DNA from: Phenylobacterium sp. SCN 70-31
GTDB taxonomy: Bacteria > Pseudomonadota > Alphaproteobacteria > Caulobacterales > Caulobacteraceae
Reading direction: 5' to 3'
Assembly: GCF_001724605.1 (NCBI RefSeq)
Contig: NZ_MEEX01000004.1
Span: 1-64,000 of the forward strand
DNA: 64,000 nucleotides
This document shows positions 8,249-16,353 of this stretch, one piece after another. The notes below the pieces were generated by a model that searched no databases, was not told the origin of the DNA, and saw only the letters and a program-made list of their open reading frames with translations. Numbering within the stretch: position 1 is the stretch's first letter; each line of letters starts with the position of its first letter. Both the position numbers and the translations under genes were made by a program.

Positions 8249-11200
8249 ATGAACGCCGCCCTGCCCCTCTTCGCCGAGACCTCCGCCCACGACCGGTCCG
8301 CCAACCTGCTGGCCGCCGCCCGCGCGCTGGCGCCCCACCTCTTCCGCGGCCGGCCGCTGGAGCGCCGGGTGGTGTCGGCGGTCTTGACCACCGCGTTCGG
8401 GGCGACCGACGCGGAGGGCGCCTGGGACTGGCGCGACGCCTACGACGCCATCGAGGCGGCGATGGTGCTGCAGGTGCGCCGAATCGCGCCGCAGATCGCC
8501 CGGCTCGAGGACGCGCCGGCCGAGATCGTCGGGGCCTTGGCCGACTTGAGCGCGCTTGGCCTCACTCATACCCGGCGCTCAGAACAGCAGCTGGCGCTGG
8601 ACCAGTTCTCGACGCCGGCGCCGCTCGCGGCCCTCGTGGTGCTGGCCGCTCAGGTGCGGCCCGGCGACCGCGTGCTGGAGCCGTCGGCCGGTGTCGGCAT
8701 GCTGGCGGTGCTGGCCGAAGGCTGCGGTGCGTCGCTGGCGCTGAACGAACTCAGCGACCGACGGGCCGGTCTGCTGGACGGCCTGTTCGGCGGCGCGTCG
8801 CGGACACGGCTCGATGCTGCCCACCTCGGAGACCTGCTGCCGGACGCGGGCCAGTTCCACGCCGTCGTCATGAACCCGCCGTTCGCGGGGCTGGGCTCAC
8901 ATCTCCTGGCGGGGCTGCAGTGCCTGGCGGACGGTGGACGGTTGGCGGCGATCGTGCCGGCCTCGGCCTTGGACGACGCTGGGCTCCGTGGGCTGCTCGG
9001 CCGCTGGAGCCGAGTTGTGGGCGCGCTCGCTCTGCCGGCCGGCGCGTTCCTCAAGCACGGGACAAGCGTCGACACGGGCCTCCTCGTTCTGGATCGCGGT
9101 GGCGGGACCGATGCTGAAGATGTTGCCGTCGCGGCTGACCTGAGCGAGGCCGCGGCCTGGGCCGCAGCCTTGCCGGCGCGACCGACCGCGCAGGTGCGTG
9201 TGGCGCGGGCCGCGCCGGTGGGACTTTCCCTGCGCGCGCGGGGTCCCGGCGGCCCCGCCGTGGCGTTGCGGTTCCTGGAGGGGGCCTCACCGCTCGCCTA
9301 CGACCTCTGCGACTGGTCCGGCGAGGGCCGCGACGTGGGGCTCTACCAGGCCTGGCGGCCGGGGCGGATCACGTTTGCGACCGCTCGGCCGCATCCGACG
9401 CCCTTGGTGGAGTCCGGGGCGATGGCGTCCGTCGCACCCCCGGCGCCCAGCTATCGCCCCCTGCTGCCTGCGGGTCTGCAGGACGAGGGCCGTCTCTCCG
9501 ACGCCCAGGCCGAGACCGTGGTCTATGCCGGCGAGGCGCATGGTTCGCTGCTGCCGGGTCGCTGGATGCTCGGCGAGGCGGTCCACGATGTGCGGCTTGC
9601 GCGGGAGGATGAGGCGGACGCGTTCTCGCTCCGCCGAGGCATGTTCCTCGGCGACGGCACCGGCGCCGGCAAGGGCCGGCAGGTGGCCGCCGTCATCGCC
9701 GACAACATGGCCCAGGGCCGCGTGCGCGCGCTCTGGCTGTCGCGCAACGAGGCGCTGCTCGAGGACGCGCAGCGCGACTGGAAGGCGATCGGCGGCTCGG
9801 TACACGACGTGGTGGCGCAAGCGCGCTGGAAGCAGGGCGAGGCGATCCGGCTGGACCGCGGCGTCCTGTTCTCGACCTACGCCACATTGCGCCAGCCCGC
9901 GCGCGGTGGACGTCCGTCGCGGCTCGACCAGATCGTGGCCTGGCTGGGCGCCGACTTCGACGGTGCGATCGTCTTCGACGAGGCCCACGCCATGGGCGGC
10001 GCGGCCGGCGGCGCGGGCGCGCGTGGCCCGAAGAAGGCCTCCCTGCAGGGGCTCGCCGGGCTCGCGCTCCAGAACCGTCTGCCGAACGCGCGGGTGTTCT
10101 ACGTGTCCGCCACCGGCGCCACCGAGCCGGCGAACTTGGCTTACGCCTCGCGCTTGGGGCTGTGGGGCGGGCCCGAGGCGCCTTTCGCGACGCGGGCGGA
10201 CTTCCTCGACGCCGCCGAGGCCGGCGGCATCGCCTTCATGGAGCTCGTCGCGCGCGAGCTGAAGGCCATGGGCCTCTACGTGGCGCGCAGCCTGTCGTTC
10301 GAGGGCGTCGAGTACGAGCCGCTCGAGCACCCGCTCACCACGGACGACGTGGCGATCTGGGACGCCTGGGCCGACGCCTTTCAGGTCATCCACGCCAATC
10401 TCGGCGAGGCGCTGAAGGCCGTGGGCGTCGTGGACGACGAGGGCAAGGTGCAGAGCGGCCAGGCGATGAGCGCGCTGCGCTCGGCCTTCGAGAGCGCCAA
10501 GCTGCGCTTCTTCGGGCACCTGCTGGCCGGGCTGAAGGCCCCTAGCCTCGTCGCCTCGATCCGCAAGGACCTCGCGGGTGGGCGCTCGGTCGTCGTGCAG
10601 ATCGTCTCGACCAACGAAGCGGTGATGAACCGCCGCCTGGCGGACATCCCGCCGGAGGAATGGTCCAACCTGTCGATCGACCTGACGCCGAAGGAGTATG
10701 TCCTCGACTATCTTCGCGGCGCCTTCCCCACCGCGTTGATGGAGGCGATCGAGGGCGAGGACGGCGAGGTCACGCTGGTCCCCGTCATGAACGAGGGCCG
10801 CCCGGTGCACAGCCAGGAGGCGCTGCGGCTGCGCGACGAGACCATCGCGGGTCTGGCGTCGCTGCCGGCGGTGCCCGGCGTGCTCGATGCGCTGCTCGAC
10901 GCCTTCGGGACCGGCGCGGTGGCCGAGATCACCGGCCGCTCGAAGCGCGTGGTGATGCGTGAGGGCCGGCGCGTCGTGGAACGGCGCGGACCCTCCGCCG
11001 CCAAGGCCGAGACCGACGCCTTCATGGACGGACGCAAGCGCGTGCTGGTGTTCTCCGACGCCGGCGGCACGGGGCGCAGCTATCACGCCGCGCTCGATGC
11101 GGTGAACCGAGAGCGCCGCGTGCACTACCTGGTCGAGCCGGGCTGGCGCGCTGATGCGGCCATCCAGGGCCTGGGGCGCACGCATCGCACTCACCAGGCC

Positions 11201-12496
11201 TCGGCCCCGCTGTTCCGGCCGGCGACCACCGACATCGTGGGCGAGAAGCGGTTCCTGTCCACCATCGCGCGGCGGCTGGACTCGCTGGGCGCTCTGACAC
11301 GGGGCGAGCGCCGCGTCGCCGGCGCCGGCCTCTTTCGCGCCGAGGACAATCTTGAGAGCCCGTGGGCGCGACGCGCGCTGCTCGTGCTCTATCGGGCGCT
11401 GGCTTTTGGCGAGCTCAGCTGCATGTCGCTGGAGGAGTTCCAGGCCAAGACTGGCCTCTCGTTGTTGGACAGCGAGGGCCTGCTGAAGAGTCACGAGGAC
11501 CTGCCGCCGATCACCACCTTCCTGAACCGGCTGCTGGCGCTGCGGATCGCCGACCAGAACGCCCTCTTCGCGGACTACGAGAAGATTCTGTCCGGCATCG
11601 TCGAGCGCGCCGCCGCCGCCGGAGAGCTCGACCACGGCGTCGAGGATATCGTCGCCGAGGACCTGGAGGTGGTATCCGAGGAGGTGGTGCGCACGGATCC
11701 CGCCACGGGCGCGGAGACGCGGCTCGTGGGGTTTGCCCTGCGCACGCGACGCGAGCTGCTCTCGGCGGATGAGGCGCTGGCGATGGCCGAGGTTCTGGGC
11801 GAGGCGGCGGTGCTGGCGGTCAACGGGCGCTCAGGGCGCGCCGCGCTGGTGGAGGTCGGTCTCACGACCACCGATGAAGAGGATCGCCTGCTGCCGGCGG
11901 TGCGCCTTCGGCGGCCTGACGGCAAGTCGCTCGAGACCGCCAAGGCGTTCGAGGAGTCGGCCTGGGCGCCGGCCGAGCCCTCGGCCTGGCGCGCCGTCTG
12001 GGAGGCCGAGATCGCCACGACCGACCCCTGGCGCACCCGTGAGATCACGCTGGCCACGGGGCTGCTGCTCCCCGTGTGGGCCCGCCTGCCGGCAAAGGGC
12101 GCTCAGGTGCGGCGCGTGAAGGCGCCGGACGGGCGGCGCTGGCTGGGGCGCGTGCTCGATCCGTCGCAGGTCGCCGCGCTGAAGGGGGCGTTGGGCGTAA
12201 CGTCCCTCGCTGAAGCCTGGGCCGACGGGGGGCTGGTGCTGCGCGAGGTGCTTGAGCGCAACGTGCAGCTGGGTCTGGCCGGCGGGATGTGGCTGCGCCG
12301 CGCGCGGGTCATGGACCGCTGGCGGGTCGAGGTTGTGGGCGGCGCCGGCGACCGCGCCGCGCTGGTCGCGCTGGGCTGCTTCACCGAGATCATCGCCTAC
12401 ACGCTGCGGGTCTTCGTGCCGGCCGACCGGACCGACGTCACGGAGGCGGTGCTGCGCCGCCACGCTGTCGTGCAGGTGCTGGCGCCTCGCACTTAG
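8249..12496 (+). CDS. Strawberry-notch family helicase fused to N6-adenine methyltransferase-like domain
   Basis: A 1415-residue protein. Residues about 110-310 form a class I SAM methyltransferase-like domain with a DQFSTPAPLAAL lead-in, LEPSAGVGMLAVLAE as the SAM-binding loop and VVMNPPFAGLG near 205 as the NPPF catalytic motif of N6-adenine enzymes. From about 450 comes a strawberry-notch SF2 helicase: FLGDGTGAGKGRQ (Walker A, about 470), FDEAHAMGG (DEAH, about 575), VFYVSATGATEP (motif III), and a C-terminal part with SDAGGTGRSYHAAL and QGLGRTHRTHQ (motif VI). The same arrangement occurs in phage and plasmid proteins such as P1 DarB, which protects entering DNA from restriction. Here it lies in the element backbone, 267 bp after the ParB-like gene, so a role in protecting or modifying element DNA is a fair guess. 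Confidence 0.88.
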   Translation: MNAALPLFAETSAHDRSANLLAAARALAPHLFRGRPLERRVVSAVLTTAFGATDAEGAWDWRDAYDAIEAAMVLQVRRIAPQIARLEDAPAEIVGALADLSALGLTHTRRSEQQLALDQFSTPAPLAALVVLAAQVRPGDRVLEPSAGVGMLAVLAEGCGASLALNELSDRRAGLLDGLFGGASRTRLDAAHLGDLLPDAGQFHAVVMNPPFAGLGSHLLAGLQCLADGGRLAAIVPASALDDAGLRGLLGRWSRVVGALALPAGAFLKHGTSVDTGLLVLDRGGGTDAEDVAVAADLSEAAAWAAALPARPTAQVRVARAAPVGLSLRARGPGGPAVALRFLEGASPLAYDLCDWSGEGRDVGLYQAWRPGRITFATARPHPTPLVESGAMASVAPPAPSYRPLLPAGLQDEGRLSDAQAETVVYAGEAHGSLLPGRWMLGEAVHDVRLAREDEADAFSLRRGMFLGDGTGAGKGRQVAAVIADNMAQGRVRALWLSRNEALLEDAQRDWKAIGGSVHDVVAQARWKQGEAIRLDRGVLFSTYATLRQPARGGRPSRLDQIVAWLGADFDGAIVFDEAHAMGGAAGGAGARGPKKASLQGLAGLALQNRLPNARVFYVSATGATEPANLAYASRLGLWGGPEAPFATRADFLDAAEAGGIAFMELVARELKAMGLYVARSLSFEGVEYEPLEHPLTTDDVAIWDAWADAFQVIHANLGEALKAVGVVDDEGKVQSGQAMSALRSAFESAKLRFFGHLLAGLKAPSLVASIRKDLAGGRSVVVQIVSTNEAVMNRRLADIPPEEWSNLSIDLTPKEYVLDYLRGAFPTALMEAIEGEDGEVTLVPVMNEGRPVHSQEALRLRDETIAGLASLPAVPGVLDALLDAFGTGAVAEITGRSKRVVMREGRRVVERRGPSAAKAETDAFMDGRKRVLVFSDAGGTGRSYHAALDAVNRERRVHYLVEPGWRADAAIQGLGRTHRTHQASAPLFRPATTDIVGEKRFLSTIARRLDSLGALTRGERRVAGAGLFRAEDNLESPWARRALLVLYRALAFGELSCMSLEEFQAKTGLSLLDSEGLLKSHEDLPPITTFLNRLLALRIADQNALFADYEKILSGIVERAAAAGELDHGVEDIVAEDLEVVSEEVVRTDPATGAETRLVGFALRTRRELLSADEALAMAEVLGEAAVLAVNGRSGRAALVEVGLTTTDEEDRLLPAVRLRRPDGKSLETAKAFEESAWAPAEPSAWRAVWEAEIATTDPWRTREITLATGLLLPVWARLPAKGAQVRRVKAPDGRRWLGRVLDPSQVAALKGALGVTSLAEAWADGGLVLREVLERNVQLGLAGGMWLRRARVMDRWRVEVVGGAGDRAALVALGCFTEIIAYTLRVFVPADRTDVTEAVLRRHAVVQVLAPRT

Positions 12497-12738
12497 TTTC
12501 CAGGCCAGGCGCAGCCGCGATCGGCTCGACCGACGCCAAGCCGTCTGCGCACCCGGCCCCCCCGGACGGTGCGGGCAACGCTCAGGCGGACGTAGCCGGG
12601 TGATGCCGGCGGCTCAGCTCGTTCCAAGTCATCTCGAACGGGATCGCCTGTCGATGCTGCCGCAGGCTTCGTCGTGTTGAGCCCGCTTGGTCAGTCGCGA
12701 TCTTTTGCGCAGAAGTGAGCCAAACCTTCCTTCTGTTG

Positions 12739-13059
12739 CTAATGCTGACTTGGCGGCAGATGGACGACAAGCCCGTCGAGGGCTGCGCCCACGGTGATCT
12801 GGCATGCGAGACGGCTGTTCGCCTCGACGCCTTCAGCGAACTCCAACATGGCCTCCTCAACCGATGAACGATCGCCAATTCTCTGCATCCACGCCCGGTC
12901 GACATAGACGTGACAGGTCGCGCAAGCGCAGGCGCCCCCGCAGTCACCGGCGATCCCCTGGATGTTGTTCTTGACCGCCACCTCCATCAGCGAAGCGCCA
13001 AGTCTTGCATCAACGGTCTGAACGCCACCGTCGTGGGCGATATAGGTGATCTTGACCAT
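12739..13059 (-). CDS. [2Fe-2S] ferredoxin
   Basis: A 106-residue plant/adrenodoxin-type ferredoxin. The cluster ligands are visible in [15 protein letters not shown] (Cys40, Cys46 and Cys49, i.e. C-x5-C-x2-C) with the fourth cysteine in SRLACQI. The layout is that of ferredoxins serving bacterial hydroxylating dioxygenases or P450s. It is the last gene of the catabolic run and most likely passes electrons to the dioxygenase at 18634-20503. No ferredoxin reductase is encoded nearby. ATG 13059 is preceded by GGGAGCAGG; the frame continues 26 codons upstream but that part does not look like ferredoxin. Confidence 0.9.
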   Translation of the reverse strand: MVKITYIAHDGGVQTVDARLGASLMEVAVKNNIQGIAGDCGGACACATCHVYVDRAWMQRIGDRSSVEEAMLEFAEGVEANSRLACQITVGAALDGLVVHLPPSQH

Positions 13060-13173
13060 CCTGCTCCCTTGCCGATCCACGGGCTGCACCGTCCGTCGGG
13101 TCGTAACTGAATTCTGATCGACGGAAGGCCACCTCACGAGCTTCGACTTGGTCTAGCTCGAGGCTGCGCGGGC

Positions 13174-14511
13174 TCAGCTTACCAGCGACGCCTTGAGCCG
13201 CCCGGCTGCAACGTAGAACAGCCAGCTTGCCACGAACGCCACCATGGAGAGTGCAATCAGCGCCCAGCGCACGCCTTCTGCCGAACCGAGCCCCACCCCG
13301 TCGGCCAGTGTGTCGCTTAGGGCACCGACCAGCAGTGGGCCGAGTCCGAGGCCGATAAATAGAACAAAGGTGGCTTGAATCGCCGCGGCCGTGCTTCGGC
13401 TGTCTGGCCGTACGACACTTTGAAGAGCCGCGAAGGTCGGCCCAAGCCACATTGCGTGCAGCAAGGCTGGCGGGATCAAGAGAGCGATCGCGAGCCAGCC
13501 ATTGGGCGCCAGAAAGGCTGCGACTTGGAAGGGCACAGCGAGCGGCGTCGCGATCGCCGGGATGAGAAGCAGCCTTTCCGGACGGCGTTGCATGACCTGA
13601 TCGCCCAATCGACCGCCCCACCAAGTTCCCGTGATCCCGCCCACACCTGAGATGAGCCCCAGAGCCAAGCCGACCAGCACAAGTGGCCCCAGGTCCAGCT
13701 GCAACGGTTCCGAGAGGCGGGACGAAGCCTGTTGGAGGCTCTCGCCATGAACGCGAAGTAAAAACGATCCGAGGAATGCAACCTGGCCATAGCTGATCAT
13801 CCCCTTCGCCGCAGATGCAGCATAGAGCCACCAGATGATCTTTGTTCGACTGAGCTCCGCGAGAGTGTCTCTTACGGGACGAACCCCTTCACCCGTCGCC
13901 CCTCGACCGGATCTCGGGTCCTTGAGTGTGAGCAGGGCGACGATTGCTAAGACTACGCCAGGCGCGCCCGCAACATAGAATGCGACCCGCCAGCCGAACT
14001 GATCGGCTAGTATTCCTCCTGCAGCGAGGGCGAAGAGGCCGCCTACGGTTATTCCTAGGGAGTAGTGAGCCAGCGCAGACGATCGCTCTTCTTTAGGCAC
14101 GTAGTCGGAAATCAACGAGAGGGAAGGCGGCTGACATCCCGACTCCCCCAACCCCACGGCGAGGCGCGCGAGCAGCAGTTGAGTGAAGGTCTGCGCCAAG
14201 CCGCAGATGGCCGTGAACACGCTCCAGAACAGCAAGGCCCCAGAGATGATCCGAGCCCGATTCGTTCGATCTGCAATTATTGCGATGGGTATTCCGGTGA
14301 ACGTGTAAAGCGCCGCAAAGGAAAATCCCGTCAACAGACCCAGTTGCCAATCCGCCAATCCGAGGTCGTGCTTAATGGGTTCGGCAAGAATATTTATGAT
14401 CTGGCGATCGAAGAAATTGATCAGAGCAATCAAAAACAGCAGCCAGACGACATATCGACGATATGCCGGGGACACGCTCCGCGGTTCGCGTGGAACATTA
14501 AGCTCGCCCAT
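13174..14511 (-). CDS. MFS transporter, spinster-like
   Basis: A 445-residue inner-membrane protein with about twelve hydrophobic segments. The first helix is followed by INFFDRQIINIL, and the loop between helices 2 and 3 carries the MFS signature as IADRTNRARII. A second conserved stretch, ARLAVGLGESGCQPPSLSLI, matches the spinster-like branch often found beside aromatic-degradation genes in sphingomonads and Caulobacterales. By context it should import the aromatic substrate or export a product. It lies between the extradiol dioxygenase and ferredoxin genes in the same direction. Confidence 0.88.
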   Translation of the reverse strand: MGELNVPREPRSVSPAYRRYVVWLLFLIALINFFDRQIINILAEPIKHDLGLADWQLGLLTGFSFAALYTFTGIPIAIIADRTNRARIISGALLFWSVFTAICGLAQTFTQLLLARLAVGLGESGCQPPSLSLISDYVPKEERSSALAHYSLGITVGGLFALAAGGILADQFGWRVAFYVAGAPGVVLAIVALLTLKDPRSGRGATGEGVRPVRDTLAELSRTKIIWWLYAASAAKGMISYGQVAFLGSFLLRVHGESLQQASSRLSEPLQLDLGPLVLVGLALGLISGVGGITGTWWGGRLGDQVMQRRPERLLLIPAIATPLAVPFQVAAFLAPNGWLAIALLIPPALLHAMWLGPTFAALQSVVRPDSRSTAAAIQATFVLFIGLGLGPLLVGALSDTLADGVGLGSAEGVRWALIALSMVAFVASWLFYVAAGRLKASLVS

Positions 14512-14606
14512 CTACACCCTCGCAGGAGCGCGGGATCATCGTCCTCGTGAGGGCGCCTCGCGGGTTCATGAAGGCGGGCAAGCTCACGGGCGAGGAAGAT
14601 ACTGCC

Positions 14607-15473
14607 TCAGACACGCTTGTGACCCCAAATGCTTGGCTTATCGTGACGCACTACTCTCCACAGATCTTCATTGACTTCCTGACCACCCCAACCGTACTCG
14701 ACCTCGAAGCCGGAAGGTGTCTTGACGTAGAATGAGACCATCTGATCATTCGTATGCCGCCCGAGCGTTTGCGCGAGCGGCGCGCCGGATGCCGCAACCC
14801 GATCGAGCGCAAAGCCGACGTCGTCGAGGACGCGCGCTTGCAGCATGAAGTGGAGAAGCCGCTTTGGCGCACCCATCGGGACGAGCGCCAGCGTATGATG
14901 TCGCGGATTGCAGTGGAAGAATTCTAGGTCCATGGCGCCCGCATCGCCGAGGCGCATCCGGATGATGTCCGACAGACGGAAGCCCAAAACATCCTGGTAG
15001 AAGGCCCGCGTGGCCTCCATCCGCGATGTCGTCAGAACGATGTGGCCCAGACCCTGCTCGCCGGCAACAAAGCCCGCGCCTCCAACAGGAGATGTAAACG
15101 GCGCTTCCGTCGCGAGGGTGGGGCCGTAGTAAACTTCGACCCGCAGGCCATCGGGGTCCTGGCAGTAAAAGAGGTCCGTCACCCCCCGCTCGGCAATGAG
15201 CTGGGCATCGGCCGATGAGGGAACGAAGCCGGCCTGGGCGAGACGTTCGCGCAACGCCTGATGAGCGGCCGCGTCGGCTACCTCGAACCCCGCGTACGAG
15301 AGGTCGTCGCCATCTCCCTGTTGAAGCGAGATCCTCCAGGCCTGCGAGTCGATCCTGTAGCGATGTCCGGCCTCGCCAGCTCGCATGAGGCCAAGAACGT
15401 CTTCGGAAAAGCGGCTCCACGCCCCCAGATCACTTACCTCGAGGCCAATGTAACCTAGTGCAACGATGCCCAT
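14607..15473 (-). CDS. Extradiol (type I, VOC-fold) catechol dioxygenase, BphC-like
   Basis: A 288-residue two-module VOC protein that should open a dihydroxylated ring next to the hydroxyls, using Fe(II) and O2. The iron ligands match BphC: His144 in GLGHIVL, His208 in LLHFMLQA and Glu259 in GFEVEYGW. Catalytic positions are also kept: His192/193 in NPRHHTLAL, His240 in LGRHTNDQ and Tyr249 in SFYVKTPSG. Length is that of 2,3-dihydroxybiphenyl or similar 1,2-dioxygenases. In the pathway it follows the dioxygenase and dehydrogenase and feeds the hydrolase at 21335-22180. The substrate cannot be told from sequence alone. Confidence 0.9.
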   Translation of the reverse strand: MGIVALGYIGLEVSDLGAWSRFSEDVLGLMRAGEAGHRYRIDSQAWRISLQQGDGDDLSYAGFEVADAAAHQALRERLAQAGFVPSSADAQLIAERGVTDLFYCQDPDGLRVEVYYGPTLATEAPFTSPVGGAGFVAGEQGLGHIVLTTSRMEATRAFYQDVLGFRLSDIIRMRLGDAGAMDLEFFHCNPRHHTLALVPMGAPKRLLHFMLQARVLDDVGFALDRVAASGAPLAQTLGRHTNDQMVSFYVKTPSGFEVEYGWGGQEVNEDLWRVVRHDKPSIWGHKRV

Positions 15474-15538
15474 TCGCTTGCTCCTGTGCGCAGTAGTCTT
15501 CGCAAAATCTCTTGCTTCGGCTCACCCGGTCCAAACGG

Positions 15539-16279
15539 CTAGGGCGTGCTGCCCCCATTGACGACGATCATCTGGCCCGTAATCCATCGAGCGTCGTCGG
15601 AGGCGAGAAAGGCCACGACGTCGGCGATATCCCGAGGTTGGCCCAGTCTTGAGAAGCTGGTTTGCGACCGGGCAGCGGACCGGACCTCCTCCGCCATCCC
15701 TGCGGTCATGTCCGTCTCGATCACGCCGGGCAAGATGGCGTTCACGGTGATCTGCCGCGGACCTGCCTCCTTCGAGAGCGCCCGCGAAAACTGCTCAATC
15801 GCCGCCTTCGAGCCTGCATAAGCCGCGGCGCCGGACGCCCATCCCCGCGTCAAGCCCGTCGAAATGCTAACGATCCGCCCTCCGTCCTCAACGTGAGTTA
15901 AGCCGGCCTTCAGCGTGAAGAACACGCCCTTGGTGATCGCGAAAAGGCTATCGTACGCCGCCTCCTCCGTCGTGGAGAACGCGCTCCTTCCTCCGACGCC
16001 AGCGTTGTTCACGAGGATATCGAGGCGTCCAAATCGAGAAGATGCGGCCTCGAACAAGGCGTCGATCTCGTCCAGCTTGGTAACGTCCGCGCGAATGATC
16101 GCCGCTTCGCCGCCATGCGCCGCAATGGCGCGCTGCACCTCCGTGGCGGCGGCCTTGTTGGCACGATAGTTGACAACGACGGCCGCACCGTCGGCGGCGA
16201 GCCTCAAGGCTGTCGCACGCCCAATGCCTCTCGCTGCTCCGGTCACCAACGCGACCTTGCCGCTCAACGATCTCGACAC
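15539..16279 (-). CDS. SDR-family dehydrogenase, probable cis-dihydrodiol dehydrogenase
   Basis: A 246-residue classical short-chain dehydrogenase. Visible motifs are the cofactor loop VTGAARGIGRA near the N-terminus, the NNAG motif in ILVNNAGVGG, the catalytic serine in RIVSISTGL, and YAGSKAA with Tyr and Lys. In this operon it is the obvious candidate for oxidising the cis-dihydrodiol made by the dioxygenase to the catechol. The GTG at 16279 has GAGG about ten bases before it and places the cofactor motif at the usual distance; an in-frame GTG at 16330 would add 17 residues. Confidence 0.88.
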   Translation of the reverse strand: MSRSLSGKVALVTGAARGIGRATALRLAADGAAVVVNYRANKAAATEVQRAIAAHGGEAAIIRADVTKLDEIDALFEAASSRFGRLDILVNNAGVGGRSAFSTTEEAAYDSLFAITKGVFFTLKAGLTHVEDGGRIVSISTGLTRGWASGAAAYAGSKAAIEQFSRALSKEAGPRQITVNAILPGVIETDMTAGMAEEVRSAARSQTSFSRLGQPRDIADVVAFLASDDARWITGQMIVVNGGSTP

Positions 16280-16353
16280 GCCATACCTCGCTGGAAGGGG
16301 AGTGCGTCGACGAGGCGGCACATTCGCCACGTCGACACCTCGTTAAGGGTGGA

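Noticed and set aside
5486..8569. A 1027-codon minus-strand open frame opposite the ParB-like and strawberry-notch genes
   Set aside because: Its product is low-complexity Arg/Gly/Pro-rich sequence without motifs, and it mirrors a clear ParB-like gene. It is a by-product of the high GC content.
9287..11635. A 782-codon minus-strand open frame
   Set aside because: It lies wholly opposite the conserved helicase motifs of the strawberry-notch gene and has no domain of its own.
12497..12738. Possible transposase remnant on the minus strand (ending TWNELSRRHHPATSA) at the border of the catabolic island
   Set aside because: The short peptide looks somewhat protein-like, but I cannot tie it to any transposase family and see no terminal inverted repeats.
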